A stretch of DNA of 64,000 nucleotides from CAZKAP01 sp964552195 (lineage in GTDB: Bacteria; Bacteroidota; Bacteroidia; Flavobacteriales; Flavobacteriaceae). Positions 35,688 to 44,615 of the stretch are shown here, piece by piece. Position numbers and translations under genes: made by a program. A model generated the notes under the pieces. It was not told where the DNA came from and did no database searches. It worked only from the letters and a program-made list of their open reading frames with translations. How positions within the stretch are numbered: position 1 is the first letter of the stretch; each line of letters begins with the position of its first letter. Where the stretch lies: NCBI GenBank assembly GCA_964552195.1, contig CAZKFM010000002.1, positions 248,001-312,000 of the forward strand, in the 5' to 3' direction.

Positions 35688-37895
35688 TTAGCGCTGATTT
35701 CGGCGATTATTATCGCGTCGAGGTGGCCGTCGGTCACCGGAACGTTCTCTCGGTGGGCGCTCCTTGTAGCCCTCGGGCTTGGGGAGCAAAGCCTTTCGGG
35801 ATACCTTCTCCTTGCGGGTTCGGGGATCGATTCCGAAATACTTGACATCGAATACATCACCCATGTTTACCGCATCCGTTACATTTTCGGTGCGTTCCCA
35901 GGCCAGCTCCGATACGTGGAGCAGCACCTCATTACCCGGGGCCTCTGTATATTCCACAACGGCTCCGAATTCCAGGATCTTGATTACCTGAACTTCGTAG
36001 ACCTCCCCGACTTCCGGCTTGAACATCAGGGCTTCGATGGTGGCCAGTACGCGATCGATTCCAGCCTGATCCGTGCCCAGGATCTCAACGATACCTTCTT
36101 CGGTGGCTTCATCCTCATTGACAACGATCGTGGTCTTGGTGTCCTTCTGCAGTTCCTGTATGTGTTTTCCTCCGGTACCGATCAGCCCACCGATGAACTC
36201 AGCAGGAATACGGCGTGTAATGATTTTGGGGGAATGAGGCTTGACCTCTTCCCTTGGTTCGGCTATGGTCTCAATGAGTTTTTCCAGGATGTGCATACGG
36301 CCATCCCGCGCCTGCATGAGAGCCTTGGTAAGTATTTCATAGGAAAGCCCTTTGACCTTAATATCCATCTGACAGGCCGTAATACCGTCTCGTGTACCGG
36401 TCACCTTGAAGTCCATATCGCCCAGGTGATCTTCGTCGCCGAGTATATCGGACAGGACGGCATAATTTCCGGTTTCCGCATCGCTGATCAGTCCCATGGC
36501 AATCCCTGAAACGGGCTTCTTGATCTTAATACCAGCATCCATGAGTGCCATGGTTCCTGCGCATACGGTAGCCATGGAAGAGGATCCATTGGATTCTAGT
36601 ACCTCAGATACCACACGAACCGTGTAGGGACAGTCTTCGGGTATCATATTCTTTAGTGCGCGCTGGGCCAGGTTTCCGTGTCCTACTTCCCGGCGTGAAG
36701 TACCGCGAATCGGCCGGGCCTCACCGGTCGAGAAAGGGGGGAAGTTGTAGTGCAGGTAAAACGTCTCCTCGCCTTCTAGTGAAGGCATATCGATGATGTT
36801 GGCTTCCCGGGAGGTACCCAGTGTGGCAGTAGCTAGTGCCTGGGTTTCACCCCGGGTAAATATGCTGGACCCATGTGTGGAGGGAAGATAGTCCACCTCG
36901 CACCATATCGGTCGTATTTCGTCGGTTCGGCGTCCGTCCAGTCGAAGACCTTCATTAAGTGTCAGGTTGCGCACAGCTTCTTTCTCGGCCTTGTGATAGC
37001 ACTTCGAAATCAGATCGCCGATCTCTTCGAGCTCCTCTTCGCTGTACTGCCCCTTGATAGACTCTTTGATTTCCGAAAAAGCATCGCTTCGTTCCTTCTT
37101 GGAAGAACCGGCCTTGGCCACCTCGTAAACGCGGTCGTAAACCTCATGGTGAATCTTTTGCTGCAGCTCCTCGTCTTCGGGCTCACCATCGTACTCACGG
37201 GTTTCCTTGAGGCCCGCCTGCTCGGCGAGTCTGCGCTGGGCCTGGCATTGATGACGGATGGCATCGTGCGCGAACTGTATAGCTTCGACCATTTCCTCTT
37301 CGGAAATCTCCATCATTTCGCCCTCGACCATCATCACCGAATCCTCTGAAGCACCGATGATCATGTCGATATCCGATTCTTTAAGCTGGGCACGGGTGGG
37401 GTTGATAATCAGCTGGCCGTCTACCCGGCCCACTCGTACTTCGGATATGGGGCATTCAAAAGGAATATCGGAAAGCTGGATGGCCGTGGAGGCAGCCAGA
37501 CCGGCAAGAGCATCCGGGATCACCTGTTCGTCGTGAGACATCAGCTGAATCATCACCTGGGTTTCGCAGTGGTAGTCTTTCGGGAACAAGGGTCGCAGTA
37601 CCCGGTCCACTATCCTCATGGTCAGTACTTCCCCATCGCTGGGCCGTGCTTCACGCTTGAAGAAACCTCCCGGATAACGCCCCGCTGCGGCGAATTTCTC
37701 CCGATAGTCAACGGTCAGTGGAAGGAAATCCACATCCGATGCCTGATAGTTGGACACAACCGTACACAAGAGCATACAGTTACCCATTTGAACGACTACG
37801 GCTCCGTGAGCCTGTTTGGCAAGTTTGCCGGTTTCGATGGTAATTTCCCTACCATCTTCAAGGAGAATGGTCTCCTTAACTACATTTGGAATCAT
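35688..37895 (-). CDS. pnp: Polynucleotide phosphorylase
   Basis: 735 residues: first RNase PH domain (about 10-140), alpha-helical linker, second RNase PH domain (about 320-545, with SDILGDEDHLGDMDFKVTGT), KH domain (IPAEFIGGLIGTGGKHIQELQ, about 562) and S1 domain (VQVIKILEFGAVVEY, about 630), ending in an Arg-rich tail. It degrades RNA by phosphorolysis. Downstream of rpsO in the classical rpsO-pnp order, though a terminator lies between the two. Confidence 0.97.
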   Translation of the reverse strand: MIPNVVKETILLEDGREITIETGKLAKQAHGAVVVQMGNCMLLCTVVSNYQASDVDFLPLTVDYREKFAAAGRYPGGFFKREARPSDGEVLTMRIVDRVLRPLFPKDYHCETQVMIQLMSHDEQVIPDALAGLAASTAIQLSDIPFECPISEVRVGRVDGQLIINPTRAQLKESDIDMIIGASEDSVMMVEGEMMEISEEEMVEAIQFAHDAIRHQCQAQRRLAEQAGLKETREYDGEPEDEELQQKIHHEVYDRVYEVAKAGSSKKERSDAFSEIKESIKGQYSEEELEEIGDLISKCYHKAEKEAVRNLTLNEGLRLDGRRTDEIRPIWCEVDYLPSTHGSSIFTRGETQALATATLGTSREANIIDMPSLEGEETFYLHYNFPPFSTGEARPIRGTSRREVGHGNLAQRALKNMIPEDCPYTVRVVSEVLESNGSSSMATVCAGTMALMDAGIKIKKPVSGIAMGLISDAETGNYAVLSDILGDEDHLGDMDFKVTGTRDGITACQMDIKVKGLSYEILTKALMQARDGRMHILEKLIETIAEPREEVKPHSPKIITRRIPAEFIGGLIGTGGKHIQELQKDTKTTIVVNEDEATEEGIVEILGTDQAGIDRVLATIEALMFKPEVGEVYEVQVIKILEFGAVVEYTEAPGNEVLLHVSELAWERTENVTDAVNMGDVFDVKYFGIDPRTRKEKVSRKALLPKPEGYKERPPRERSGDRRPPRRDNNRRNQR

Positions 37896-37912
37896 AAATT
37901 ACAACTGATAAC

Positions 37913-37931
37913 GTCCAGGCGTATGCCGGAC
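37913..37931. other. Hairpin in the pnp leader
   Basis: GTCC-A-GGC-GTAT-GCC-GGAC, an 18-20 bp hairpin with one bulged base, about 20 bases before the pnp ATG. Leader hairpins control pnp in some bacteria; here that role is only inferred. Confidence 0.4.
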
Positions 37932-38020
37932 GAAGACTTATTACTTACTCTGTCTTTAATTGAACGTCCTTAGGGTGTGTGAGAGTGGCGGACCTGAGAC
38001 AGGAGAGTAAGCAGGAAAGA

Positions 38021-38053
38021 AAAGAAAACGGGGCACTGGCCTGGCCGTGCCCC
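38021..38053 (-). terminator. Terminator of rpsO
   Basis: On the minus strand GGGGCAC and GTGCCCC pair around a 10-base loop, followed by GTTTTCTTTTCTTT, directly after the rpsO stop. Confidence 0.88.
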
Positions 38054-38060
38054 GCTGATT

Positions 38061-38330
38061 TTATTTACGGATGCCCAAATCTTTAATGAGCTCCCTGTAT
38101 TTGAGGATATCCTTGTTCTTGAGGTAATCCAGCAGTGACCGACGTTTACCCACAAGGCGAACCAGGGACCTTTCGGTGTTGTAGTCCTTGTGGTTCTTCT
38201 TCAGGTGCTGAGTCAGATGGTTGATCCGATGGGTGAACAGGGCAATCTGTCCCTCTGTGGAGCCCGTGTTTTTCTCCGAGCCTCCGTACTTCGTAAATAT
38301 TCCTTCTTTTACTTCTTTATCTAAATACAT
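38061..38330 (-). CDS. rpsO: 30S ribosomal protein S15
   Basis: 89 residues, the standard length. GSTEGQIALFTHRINHLTQHL and LVGKRRSLLDYLKNKD are the S15 signatures. It binds 16S rRNA at the 20/22 helix junction and seeds assembly of the platform. It has its own promoter box at 38379-38386 and a 14-bp palindrome in its leader, plus a terminator, so it is a self-contained unit between accD and pnp. Confidence 0.97.
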   Translation of the reverse strand: MYLDKEVKEGIFTKYGGSEKNTGSTEGQIALFTHRINHLTQHLKKNHKDYNTERSLVRLVGKRRSLLDYLKNKDILKYRELIKDLGIRK

Positions 38331-38361
38331 GCCAATATTGGTTCAATAATTATTATGTACT

Positions 38362-38375
38362 TCTGCTTAAGCAGA
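38362..38375. promoter_or_regulatory. 14-bp perfect palindrome in the rpsO leader
   Basis: TCTGCTTAAGCAGA lies immediately downstream of the -7 box of rpsO, near the expected transcript start, 32 bases before the ATG. It may be an operator or a 5' leader stem; S15 is known to control its own synthesis through mRNA structure in several bacterial groups. Confidence 0.5.
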
Positions 38376-38378
38376 GTG

Positions 38379-38386
38379 CAAAGGTA
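38379..38386 (-). promoter_or_regulatory. Candidate -7 box (TACCTTTG) of rpsO
   Basis: Exact TAnnTTTG match on the minus strand, 48 bases before the rpsO ATG and just after the accD stop. Confidence 0.6.
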
Positions 38387-38392
38387 CAATAA

Positions 38393-39274
38393 TTACCCGG
38401 ATAATTGATCTCCTTCCTTTCGAATGGGCTTATTTTCAATCAGGTCGATATACAGGTTGATCTTCTTCTTGAGTTCACTTCGATGTGTGATGAAATCAAG
38501 GAAACCGTGTTCGAGCACAAATTCTGCCCGCTGAAATCCTTCCGGCAGATCCTTACCCGTGGCCTCTTTAACTACCCGGGGTCCCGCAAATCCGATCAGC
38601 GCGCCGGGTTCGGATATATTAATATCCCCCAGCATGGCATAGGATGCCGTTGTACCCCCCGTAGTGGGATCGGTGCATAGTGAGATGTACGGAATTTTAG
38701 CTTCCGCCAACTGTGCGAGCTTGGCCGAGGTCTTGGCCAGTTGCATCAGAGATAGCGCTGCCTCCATCATACGGGCTCCTCCGGACTTGGAGATCATGAG
38801 AAAAGGGATTTTGCGCCTTTTGGCCACATCGATGGCCCGGGCTATTTTTTCTCCCACCACGCTTCCCATGGAACCGCCAATAAAGCTGAAATCCATGCAG
38901 GCCACCACCAGGTCCTTTCCCATGGACTTGCCCACGGCAGTACGTACGGCATCTTTAAGGCCCGTCTTCTTTTTGGCTTTGGCCAGGCGGTCGGTGTACT
39001 TCGCGCTATCTGTGAATTTCAAGGGATCCAGGGATTCCAGATCCGCATCCAGTTCCTTGAACTTGTTGTCGTCAAAGATGATTTCGAAGTATTCCTTGCT
39101 CCCGATACGAACGTGATAGTCGTCTTCGGGACTGACGTAAAAATTCTTGGCCAGCTCATCGGCCTCGACGATCTTTCCGGTAGGTGACTTATACCAGAGG
39201 CCTTTCGGGGTATCCTTTTTCTCCTCGGTAGCGGTTTGTATACCTTTTTCCTTTCGCCTAAACCACATCGACAT
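38393..39274 (-). CDS. accD: Acetyl-CoA carboxylase, carboxyltransferase beta subunit
   Basis: 293 residues of the crotonase-like carboxyltransferase fold, with MDFSFIGGSMGSVVGEKIARA and ISKSGGARMMEAALSLMQ (about 130-175) and CTDPTTGGTTASYAMLGD. It transfers CO2 from biotin to acetyl-CoA, the first step of fatty acid synthesis. The N-terminal zinc ribbon of E. coli AccD is present in outline (LWYKSPTGKIV, VSPEDDYH) but all four cysteines are replaced. A second ATG two codons in (39268) may be the true start. Twelve bases after fbaA. Confidence 0.95.
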   Translation of the reverse strand: MSMWFRRKEKGIQTATEEKKDTPKGLWYKSPTGKIVEADELAKNFYVSPEDDYHVRIGSKEYFEIIFDDNKFKELDADLESLDPLKFTDSAKYTDRLAKAKKKTGLKDAVRTAVGKSMGKDLVVACMDFSFIGGSMGSVVGEKIARAIDVAKRRKIPFLMISKSGGARMMEAALSLMQLAKTSAKLAQLAEAKIPYISLCTDPTTGGTTASYAMLGDINISEPGALIGFAGPRVVKEATGKDLPEGFQRAEFVLEHGFLDFITHRSELKKKINLYIDLIENKPIRKEGDQLSG

Positions 39275-39286
39275 AAGGTAACAGTT

Positions 39287-40354
39287 TTATAGGGTGTTTA
39301 CATTGTTCAGGTCCTGGAAGGCTTGTTCCAGGCGCTTCTTGAAAGACTGTTCTCCGTGACGCAGCCAAACTCTGGGATCGTAGAATTTTTTGTTGGGTTG
39401 GTCCGCCCCATCGGGGTTGCCGATCTGGGACTGCAGGTAACCTTCTTTCTCTTTCATATAATCCCTAATCCCTTCCATAAAGGCGTATTGCAAGTCGGTA
39501 TCTATGTTCATTTTCACCACGCCGTAGCCTATGGCCTCCCGGATTTCTTCGACGGTAGAACCCGATCCGCCGTGGAACACAAAGTCTACCGGATTATGGC
39601 CCAGGTTGTGTTTCTTACTGATGTAATCCTGTGAATTCTTGAGGATGACCGGGGTGAGTTTTACGTTTCCGGGCTTGTACACCCCGTGCACATTTCCGAA
39701 GGCGGCTGCAACCGTAAAACGCGGGCTTACCTTGGAGAGTTCCTCATAGGCATAGGATACCTCCTCGGGCTGGGTGTACAGGCGGGAACTGTCGATATCG
39801 GTATTGTCCACACCGTCTTCTTCCCCCCCGGTAACACCGAGTTCAATTTCCAGAGTCATGTCCATTTTCGACATGCGTTCGAGATAACTCTTGCATATTT
39901 CAATGTTCTCCTCCAGGGGCTCCTCGGACAAATCGATCATATGTGAACTGTAAAGGGGAAAACCGTGCTGGGCGTAATGCTTTTCACTGGCGTAGAGCAG
40001 ACCGTCTATCCAGGGCAGGAGTTTTTTGGCGCAATGATCGGTATGCAGGATCACCGTGGCTCCATAGGCCTCAGCGAGCTGATGCACGTGCTGGGCACCG
40101 GCCGTTCCTCCCAGTATGGCTGAGCGCTGACCTTCATTACTCAGGCCCTTGCCTGCGTTGAACTGGGCTCCTCCGTTGGAGAATTGAACGATAACGGGGG
40201 CATTCAGGCCAGCCGCCGTTTCCAGAACGGCATTCACAGAGCTGGAGCCAATAACGTTAACCGCTGGCAGGGCAAACCCTTTTTCTTTGGCCAATTTGAA
40301 GATTTCCTGAACCTGATCGCCGGTTGCCACCCCCGGCTTTATATTATGAGACAT
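39287..40354 (-). CDS. fbaA: Class II fructose-bisphosphate aldolase
   Basis: 355 residues, full length. Zinc and substrate motifs are HTDHCAKKLLPWID (about 106), ELGVTGGEEDGVDN (about 172), VHGVYKPG and DFVFHGGSGSTVEEI (about 262) and KMNIDTDLQYAF. It cleaves fructose 1,6-bisphosphate in glycolysis and makes it in gluconeogenesis. Probably first gene of a two-gene unit with accD. Confidence 0.96.
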   Translation of the reverse strand: MSHNIKPGVATGDQVQEIFKLAKEKGFALPAVNVIGSSSVNAVLETAAGLNAPVIVQFSNGGAQFNAGKGLSNEGQRSAILGGTAGAQHVHQLAEAYGATVILHTDHCAKKLLPWIDGLLYASEKHYAQHGFPLYSSHMIDLSEEPLEENIEICKSYLERMSKMDMTLEIELGVTGGEEDGVDNTDIDSSRLYTQPEEVSYAYEELSKVSPRFTVAAAFGNVHGVYKPGNVKLTPVILKNSQDYISKKHNLGHNPVDFVFHGGSGSTVEEIREAIGYGVVKMNIDTDLQYAFMEGIRDYMKEKEGYLQSQIGNPDGADQPNKKFYDPRVWLRHGEQSFKKRLEQAFQDLNNVNTL

Positions 40355-40376
40355 AACGACAAATAATAATTGGCGG

Positions 40377-40384
40377 TAAAGGTA
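40377..40384 (-). promoter_or_regulatory. Near-consensus -7 box (TACCTTTA) of fbaA
   Basis: Seven of eight positions match TAnnTTTG, 22 bases before the fbaA ATG. No -33 TTG. Confidence 0.35.
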
Positions 40385-40461
40385 CTAATTAAAATGCGGC
40401 ACGAACTCCTCTTCGGAAGGCTGTGAGCCAACAGCAGCTTGAAAAATCCAGTCCGGACCGA

Positions 40462-43062
40462 TTAGAACGGATAGTTGATACCTACATTAAACACCGCCCG
40501 ATCGGGCCTGAAGTCTGTAAACCATCGCTGATTGTAATCCCGGGCGGGATTGTAGGTCTTGAATCCCGCATCGAGACGGAATACGAAGTAGGAGAAATCG
40601 ACCCTCAGACCCAGTCCGGTGCCCAGCGCAATGTCGCCCAGGGATTGCCAGCCAGTGAAGACCGCGTCCGGATTGGTCTCGCTGTCAAATACGTTCCAGA
40701 TGTTGCCCGCGTCTGCAAAGAGTGCCCCGTAAACATTGCCGACGATCGGGAAGCGGTATTCGGCACTCAGCCCCAATTTGAAGTTGGCTTCGTTGAAGTC
40801 ATTCCGGTTCTGTGTCCTTCCCGGTCCCAGCGAATAGGCATTCCAGGCTCGGTTATCATTGGATCCCCCTGCAAAATAACTGCGAACAAAGGGTACGTTG
40901 TCGGAGTTGCCGTAAGGAATGGCCAGTCCCATAAATCCTCGAATGGCGAATACATCACGACCCGCCAGATCCCAGTGCCGGATAAAGTCGAATTCGGTTT
41001 TAACGTACTGAGTGTAAGGCACACCGAAGACCAGGCCCCTTCCCGCCTCATCCTCATTGAAAGGCAGGGCTCCTTCGACGAGGGCCAGTATGTTGCCGGC
41101 GCTTTCCAGAGTGACCCTCCACTGTCGGTAATCGTCACTGTTGTTGGAATTACGGGTCTTGGAAAGGGTGTAATTGGTGGTCACGATCAGGTTGTTCTCC
41201 GTCAGACGCTGCCGTCGTTCTTCGATGCTCCTTACGGTATTAATGTCTTCCTGCCCCAGGGCGATGGTCCCATCGAGTACACGGTTCGCGAATTCCCGTG
41301 CACCGGTGGGAATCTGAAGGCGAAAAGGATCGTCTGTATTTCCTGTGGAGGTATACAGATTGTCGAAGAGATCCTGCCCAATGATCGCCGGGTCCTGAAC
41401 CTGGTCGGCTATGTCATCCAGGGAATTATAGGTATTCTGATATACGAAGAAGAAGTTCTCCGGATTTACATTGCGGACGAACTCGATTCCCAGCAATTCC
41501 AGACGATTCCTGACCTGTGGCCGCGGCGTCCAGTTGTACGACAGGCTGGTGTTAAACGTCTGCCGGTCCAGTCCGATGTTCTGCTGGAAGTTGGTCCCCA
41601 CGTTGAGTCGCGTCTGGGGTGACATATAGGGCTTTATGATTCCCTTGGTTTTCAGGGGAAACCAGATGCGGGGAAATGTCAGGTTGACATCGCCTCCGAT
41701 TTCTGAGGTGATGTTCTGGTCGCTTAGTCCGGCATCGCTCAGCAGACCCACCGAGCCCCGAACCGAAAACCCAAGGGTTTCTGCTCCGCCAAAGATGTTT
41801 CTGGAGAATACCGACGCACTGAATGCGCTGCCCACCTGTTGTATGTTCGAGTGAGTGACATCCAGGTTCAAATTCAGCGAATACTTGGGCCGCGCCACCA
41901 GGTAGATGTTGGTATTCAGCAGGCCATTGGGAGTATCTTCATTGAATTCGATGTTGGGGTAGACGAATACGTTGAGGTTGTTTATCTGTCGGTTGGTTCG
42001 TATCCGATCGACGTCGCGGTATACGGAATCCCTGCTGAAGAAAATCGCATCGGCCAGAGCCTGCGGCTTGTAGCGCAGTTTGTTCATGTAGTAGATATTC
42101 AGATCCTCGTGCCGAAGTACGGAAAGTGTATCGGTATTCCCGTTCAGGGAATAATCGGTGTACACATTGATCTGGTCGTAGCGGTGCACCCGGTATGGTC
42201 GTATGGTAATACTGTCACCACCCGTGCGGCGGTTTCGAATGTTCATCACCACATCCAGAGTCGGATTCTCTACGAGTTGGGTAGTGTCCCCGACCAGATC
42301 GAAGTTTATGGAGCTCTCCTGGAAATTAAAAACCCCCGAGTTGCGAAACAGACTGGTCAGTCGCTGCTGTTCCGCGCTGAAATCGCTGAGCTGAAGGGGT
42401 TCTCCACGGATCAGCCGGGATTCGTCCCTATGCAGGGCAAAGAGCGAATCCAGCTGGGGAGAGAGTATGCGATAGGCAATGCTGTCTACGGTATACCGCG
42501 GGCCCAGGCCGATGCGATAGGTAACATCTGCCTTTTGCTTTTCGGGACGCAGATCGGTTTCGAAATCCACCCCGTTGTTGAAATATCCCTGACTCCGGAA
42601 GTAACGCTGCATGCGATTCACGGATTCCTCTATGGCGGTACTGTCCAGTACGGCCGGGGGTTCTCCCAGGTTTTTAAGCACCCGGCTGTAACCGCTTACC
42701 AGGAAGGACTCCTTCAGGCGTTCGAACTGTTTGTCCGAAAGGAAATTACGCAGTCGTTTTTCCCTTTTTTCCCGCTTTTGTACCCACTGCTCGAAGGAGG
42801 CCTCCGGGTCTGGCTTGGCCAGGTTGTACAGGTTTAGCCGAAGCGGGTATCCCAGTATGCGGCTGTTGGGCTGCTGAACCAGCAGGTCGTTCAGTTTGCG
42901 GTCCAGGGGCAGCTGCTCGTCCTTCATCTCGATGGTATTGGACATAAGCAGGTACTGCTCGTCCGTGAGCCGGCGGACCGACTGACAGGAAACGACCAAA
43001 GAAAGTACTAGTAATACTTGTATCTTCGCCTTACTGCGCGCTATACTCCTGGGAAGAATCAT
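40462..43062 (-). CDS. Lipidated TamA-like outer-membrane assembly protein (TamL)
   Basis: 866 residues from ATG 43062-43060. Signal peptide with a lipobox (LSLVVSC, Cys at about 26), then POTRA-type repeats (about 60-400: FNNGVDFETDL, YTVDSIAYRI, DQINVYTDYS) and a C-terminal 16-strand beta barrel (about 460-866) with Omp85 motifs such as VRSYFAGGSNDNRAWNAY and a final Phe. A lipid anchor on an Omp85 protein marks the Bacteroidota TamL group. It inserts proteins into or links them to the outer membrane. The longer TTG start at 43071 lies in the -7 box and is not used. Confidence 0.88.
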   Translation of the reverse strand: MILPRSIARSKAKIQVLLVLSLVVSCQSVRRLTDEQYLLMSNTIEMKDEQLPLDRKLNDLLVQQPNSRILGYPLRLNLYNLAKPDPEASFEQWVQKREKREKRLRNFLSDKQFERLKESFLVSGYSRVLKNLGEPPAVLDSTAIEESVNRMQRYFRSQGYFNNGVDFETDLRPEKQKADVTYRIGLGPRYTVDSIAYRILSPQLDSLFALHRDESRLIRGEPLQLSDFSAEQQRLTSLFRNSGVFNFQESSINFDLVGDTTQLVENPTLDVVMNIRNRRTGGDSITIRPYRVHRYDQINVYTDYSLNGNTDTLSVLRHEDLNIYYMNKLRYKPQALADAIFFSRDSVYRDVDRIRTNRQINNLNVFVYPNIEFNEDTPNGLLNTNIYLVARPKYSLNLNLDVTHSNIQQVGSAFSASVFSRNIFGGAETLGFSVRGSVGLLSDAGLSDQNITSEIGGDVNLTFPRIWFPLKTKGIIKPYMSPQTRLNVGTNFQQNIGLDRQTFNTSLSYNWTPRPQVRNRLELLGIEFVRNVNPENFFFVYQNTYNSLDDIADQVQDPAIIGQDLFDNLYTSTGNTDDPFRLQIPTGAREFANRVLDGTIALGQEDINTVRSIEERRQRLTENNLIVTTNYTLSKTRNSNNSDDYRQWRVTLESAGNILALVEGALPFNEDEAGRGLVFGVPYTQYVKTEFDFIRHWDLAGRDVFAIRGFMGLAIPYGNSDNVPFVRSYFAGGSNDNRAWNAYSLGPGRTQNRNDFNEANFKLGLSAEYRFPIVGNVYGALFADAGNIWNVFDSETNPDAVFTGWQSLGDIALGTGLGLRVDFSYFVFRLDAGFKTYNPARDYNQRWFTDFRPDRAVFNVGINYPF

Positions 43063-43068
43063 GCGAGT

Positions 43069-43076
43069 CAAAATTA
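43069..43076 (-). promoter_or_regulatory. Candidate -7 box (TAATTTTG) of tamL
   Basis: Exact TAnnTTTG match on the minus strand, ending 6 bases before the tamL ATG (near leaderless). A TTG occurs 23 bp upstream, inside the neighbouring plus-strand gene. Confidence 0.55.
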
Positions 43077-43091
43077 TATCATCTGAACTGA

Positions 43092-43865
43092 ATGGTTAGC
43101 AAAAATCGCCGCAAGTGGTTGAGCCGGCTCCATCAGAAGAAGTACCGTGAACAGGAAGGCCTCTTTCTGGCCGAGGGGGAGAATATCATCGAAGAATTTC
43201 TGACTGGTGGCTGTGAGCTTCGTGAATGCTGGATTTCCGCTGATAAGGGCGAGGAGAATGCAGCCGCTCTGATCGAACAGAAGGGTCTGGACTTCCTGAC
43301 CGGTCACCTGGATCAATGCCTTACGGCTAGTCCCCGGGACATGATGGCCGTCAGCCAGATGACCCAACCTCCTGGCCTGCTGGCCGTTTTCCGTCAGCCA
43401 CAGCCCGGACCCCTACCGGAAGATCAGTGGATGGTTGCCGTCGACCGCCTGCAGGATCCGGGTAACTTCGGCACCCTGGTACGCAGTTGTGACTGGTTTG
43501 GCATACGGCACATTCTGGCTTCGGAAGGAACAGTCGATACTTATAATTCCAAAGTGGTGCAGTCGTCCATGGGAGCCCTGGCCCGGGTCGCCGTGCATCG
43601 GGTGGATCTGTTGTCGAAGCTAAAAGAAACGGGTTTGCCCGTCTGGGGAACCTATACGGAAGGGGAGAACCTGTATGCGGCTGAAATCCCCGAGGCCGGA
43701 ATACTCTTGATGGGCAACGAATCTCAGGGCATACATCCGGACTATGATGGAATTATAGGTAGCCGAATCCGGATACCAAATTTTCAGCAGCCCTGTGTGG
43801 AAAGCCTCAATGTAGGGGTAGCTGCTGCCATTATTCTCGCCGAAATTCGCCGCCGGTTCCCCTGA
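43092..43865 (+). CDS. TrmH/SpoU-family RNA 2'-O-methyltransferase
   Basis: 257 residues: N-terminal RNA-binding domain (MVSKNRRKWLSRLHQKKYRE) and a SPOUT domain with the three motifs DRLQDPGNFGTLVRSCDWFG (about 115), LLMGNESQGI (about 210) and ESLNVGVAAAIIL (about 238). It methylates a ribose in rRNA, probably 23S, or in tRNA; the exact site cannot be told. Divergent from tamL with only 29 bases between the starts. Confidence 0.9.
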   Translation: MVSKNRRKWLSRLHQKKYREQEGLFLAEGENIIEEFLTGGCELRECWISADKGEENAAALIEQKGLDFLTGHLDQCLTASPRDMMAVSQMTQPPGLLAVFRQPQPGPLPEDQWMVAVDRLQDPGNFGTLVRSCDWFGIRHILASEGTVDTYNSKVVQSSMGALARVAVHRVDLLSKLKETGLPVWGTYTEGENLYAAEIPEAGILLMGNESQGIHPDYDGIIGSRIRIPNFQQPCVESLNVGVAAAIILAEIRRRFP

Positions 43866-43873
43866 ATGTAATC

Positions 43874-44614
43874 CTATTCGAAGGTCAGGTTTACGAAGAT
43901 GCCCCGGGTTCTCATGGAGGCGATGGTACCGGTATACAGGCTATTCGGGTCGCTATCCCTCACGAGCTCATCGGTCATGGTGAATATACCTCGTATGGAG
44001 GGCGCAAACTTGAAGTAGGGGGTATAGAAATCGATTCCGAAGCCCAGCTCGTAGCTGTAGACCTGGCTACGCATGCGGAAGTCGCCACCGGATATGTCCG
44101 TCGGACTCTGTTCGTTGCTACCCAGGTTGAGCGAGGTGGATACCCCGCCGATCAGGAAGGGCTTGAAATTGCCTTTTCTCAGTGCGCTTACCTTGAGCAG
44201 CAGCGGGAAGTGAATATAGGTGGATCGGGCTTCCCGTATTCGGGCAGCCGCTCCCAGGGGTTCCGGGCCCGCTCCCAGGGGGAACAGCATTCTGCGCTGC
44301 GAATAAAACAGACCGGGCTCGAAGCGCAGGTCCAGAAATTTATTGATGCGCATTTCCCCGATCAGCCCGACATTAAAGCCCAGGTTTTTCTCCACCAAGA
44401 CTTCCCTCTGATTGCTCGGCAGGCTGGAGAAGATGGCGAAGTGATCTTCGTCGTAATCCCATTTGAAGTCGTACTGATTAAAACCCAGGTAGTAGCCCCA
44501 GTTCAGGAACTTTTTGTCCTCGGATTGCAGATTGAGCACGGGATCGCGCCTGAATTGAGAGTAGCCTGACTCGCAAGCCAGCAGGCAAGTGAGGAGGAGG
44601 AGTACTTTTTTCAT
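43874..44614 (-). CDS. porT: PorT-family outer-membrane protein
   Basis: 246 residues with a signal peptide (about 1-19, GYSQ) and alternating beta strands of a small barrel; WGYYLGFNQYDFKWDY and LRFEPGLFYSQRRMLF are typical of PorT. PorT is needed for the type IX secretion system in gliding Bacteroidota. It follows ubiE by one base, the usual flavobacterial arrangement. Other type IX genes are not in the window. PorT-like paralogues exist, so the system role is from context. Confidence 0.82.
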   Translation of the reverse strand: MKKVLLLLTCLLACESGYSQFRRDPVLNLQSEDKKFLNWGYYLGFNQYDFKWDYDEDHFAIFSSLPSNQREVLVEKNLGFNVGLIGEMRINKFLDLRFEPGLFYSQRRMLFPLGAGPEPLGAAARIREARSTYIHFPLLLKVSALRKGNFKPFLIGGVSTSLNLGSNEQSPTDISGGDFRMRSQVYSYELGFGIDFYTPYFKFAPSIRGIFTMTDELVRDSDPNSLYTGTIASMRTRGIFVNLTFE

Positions 44615-44615
44615 T

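Noticed and set aside
35667..36509. 280-codon open frame on the plus strand opposite pnp
   Set aside because: Antisense to the KH/S1 end of a clear polynucleotide phosphorylase; no recognisable protein features.
40423..42837. Long open frames on the plus strand opposite tamL (up to 399 codons)
   Set aside because: They are antisense to a full, motif-supported Omp85 gene and show no domain of their own; high G+C lengthens such frames.
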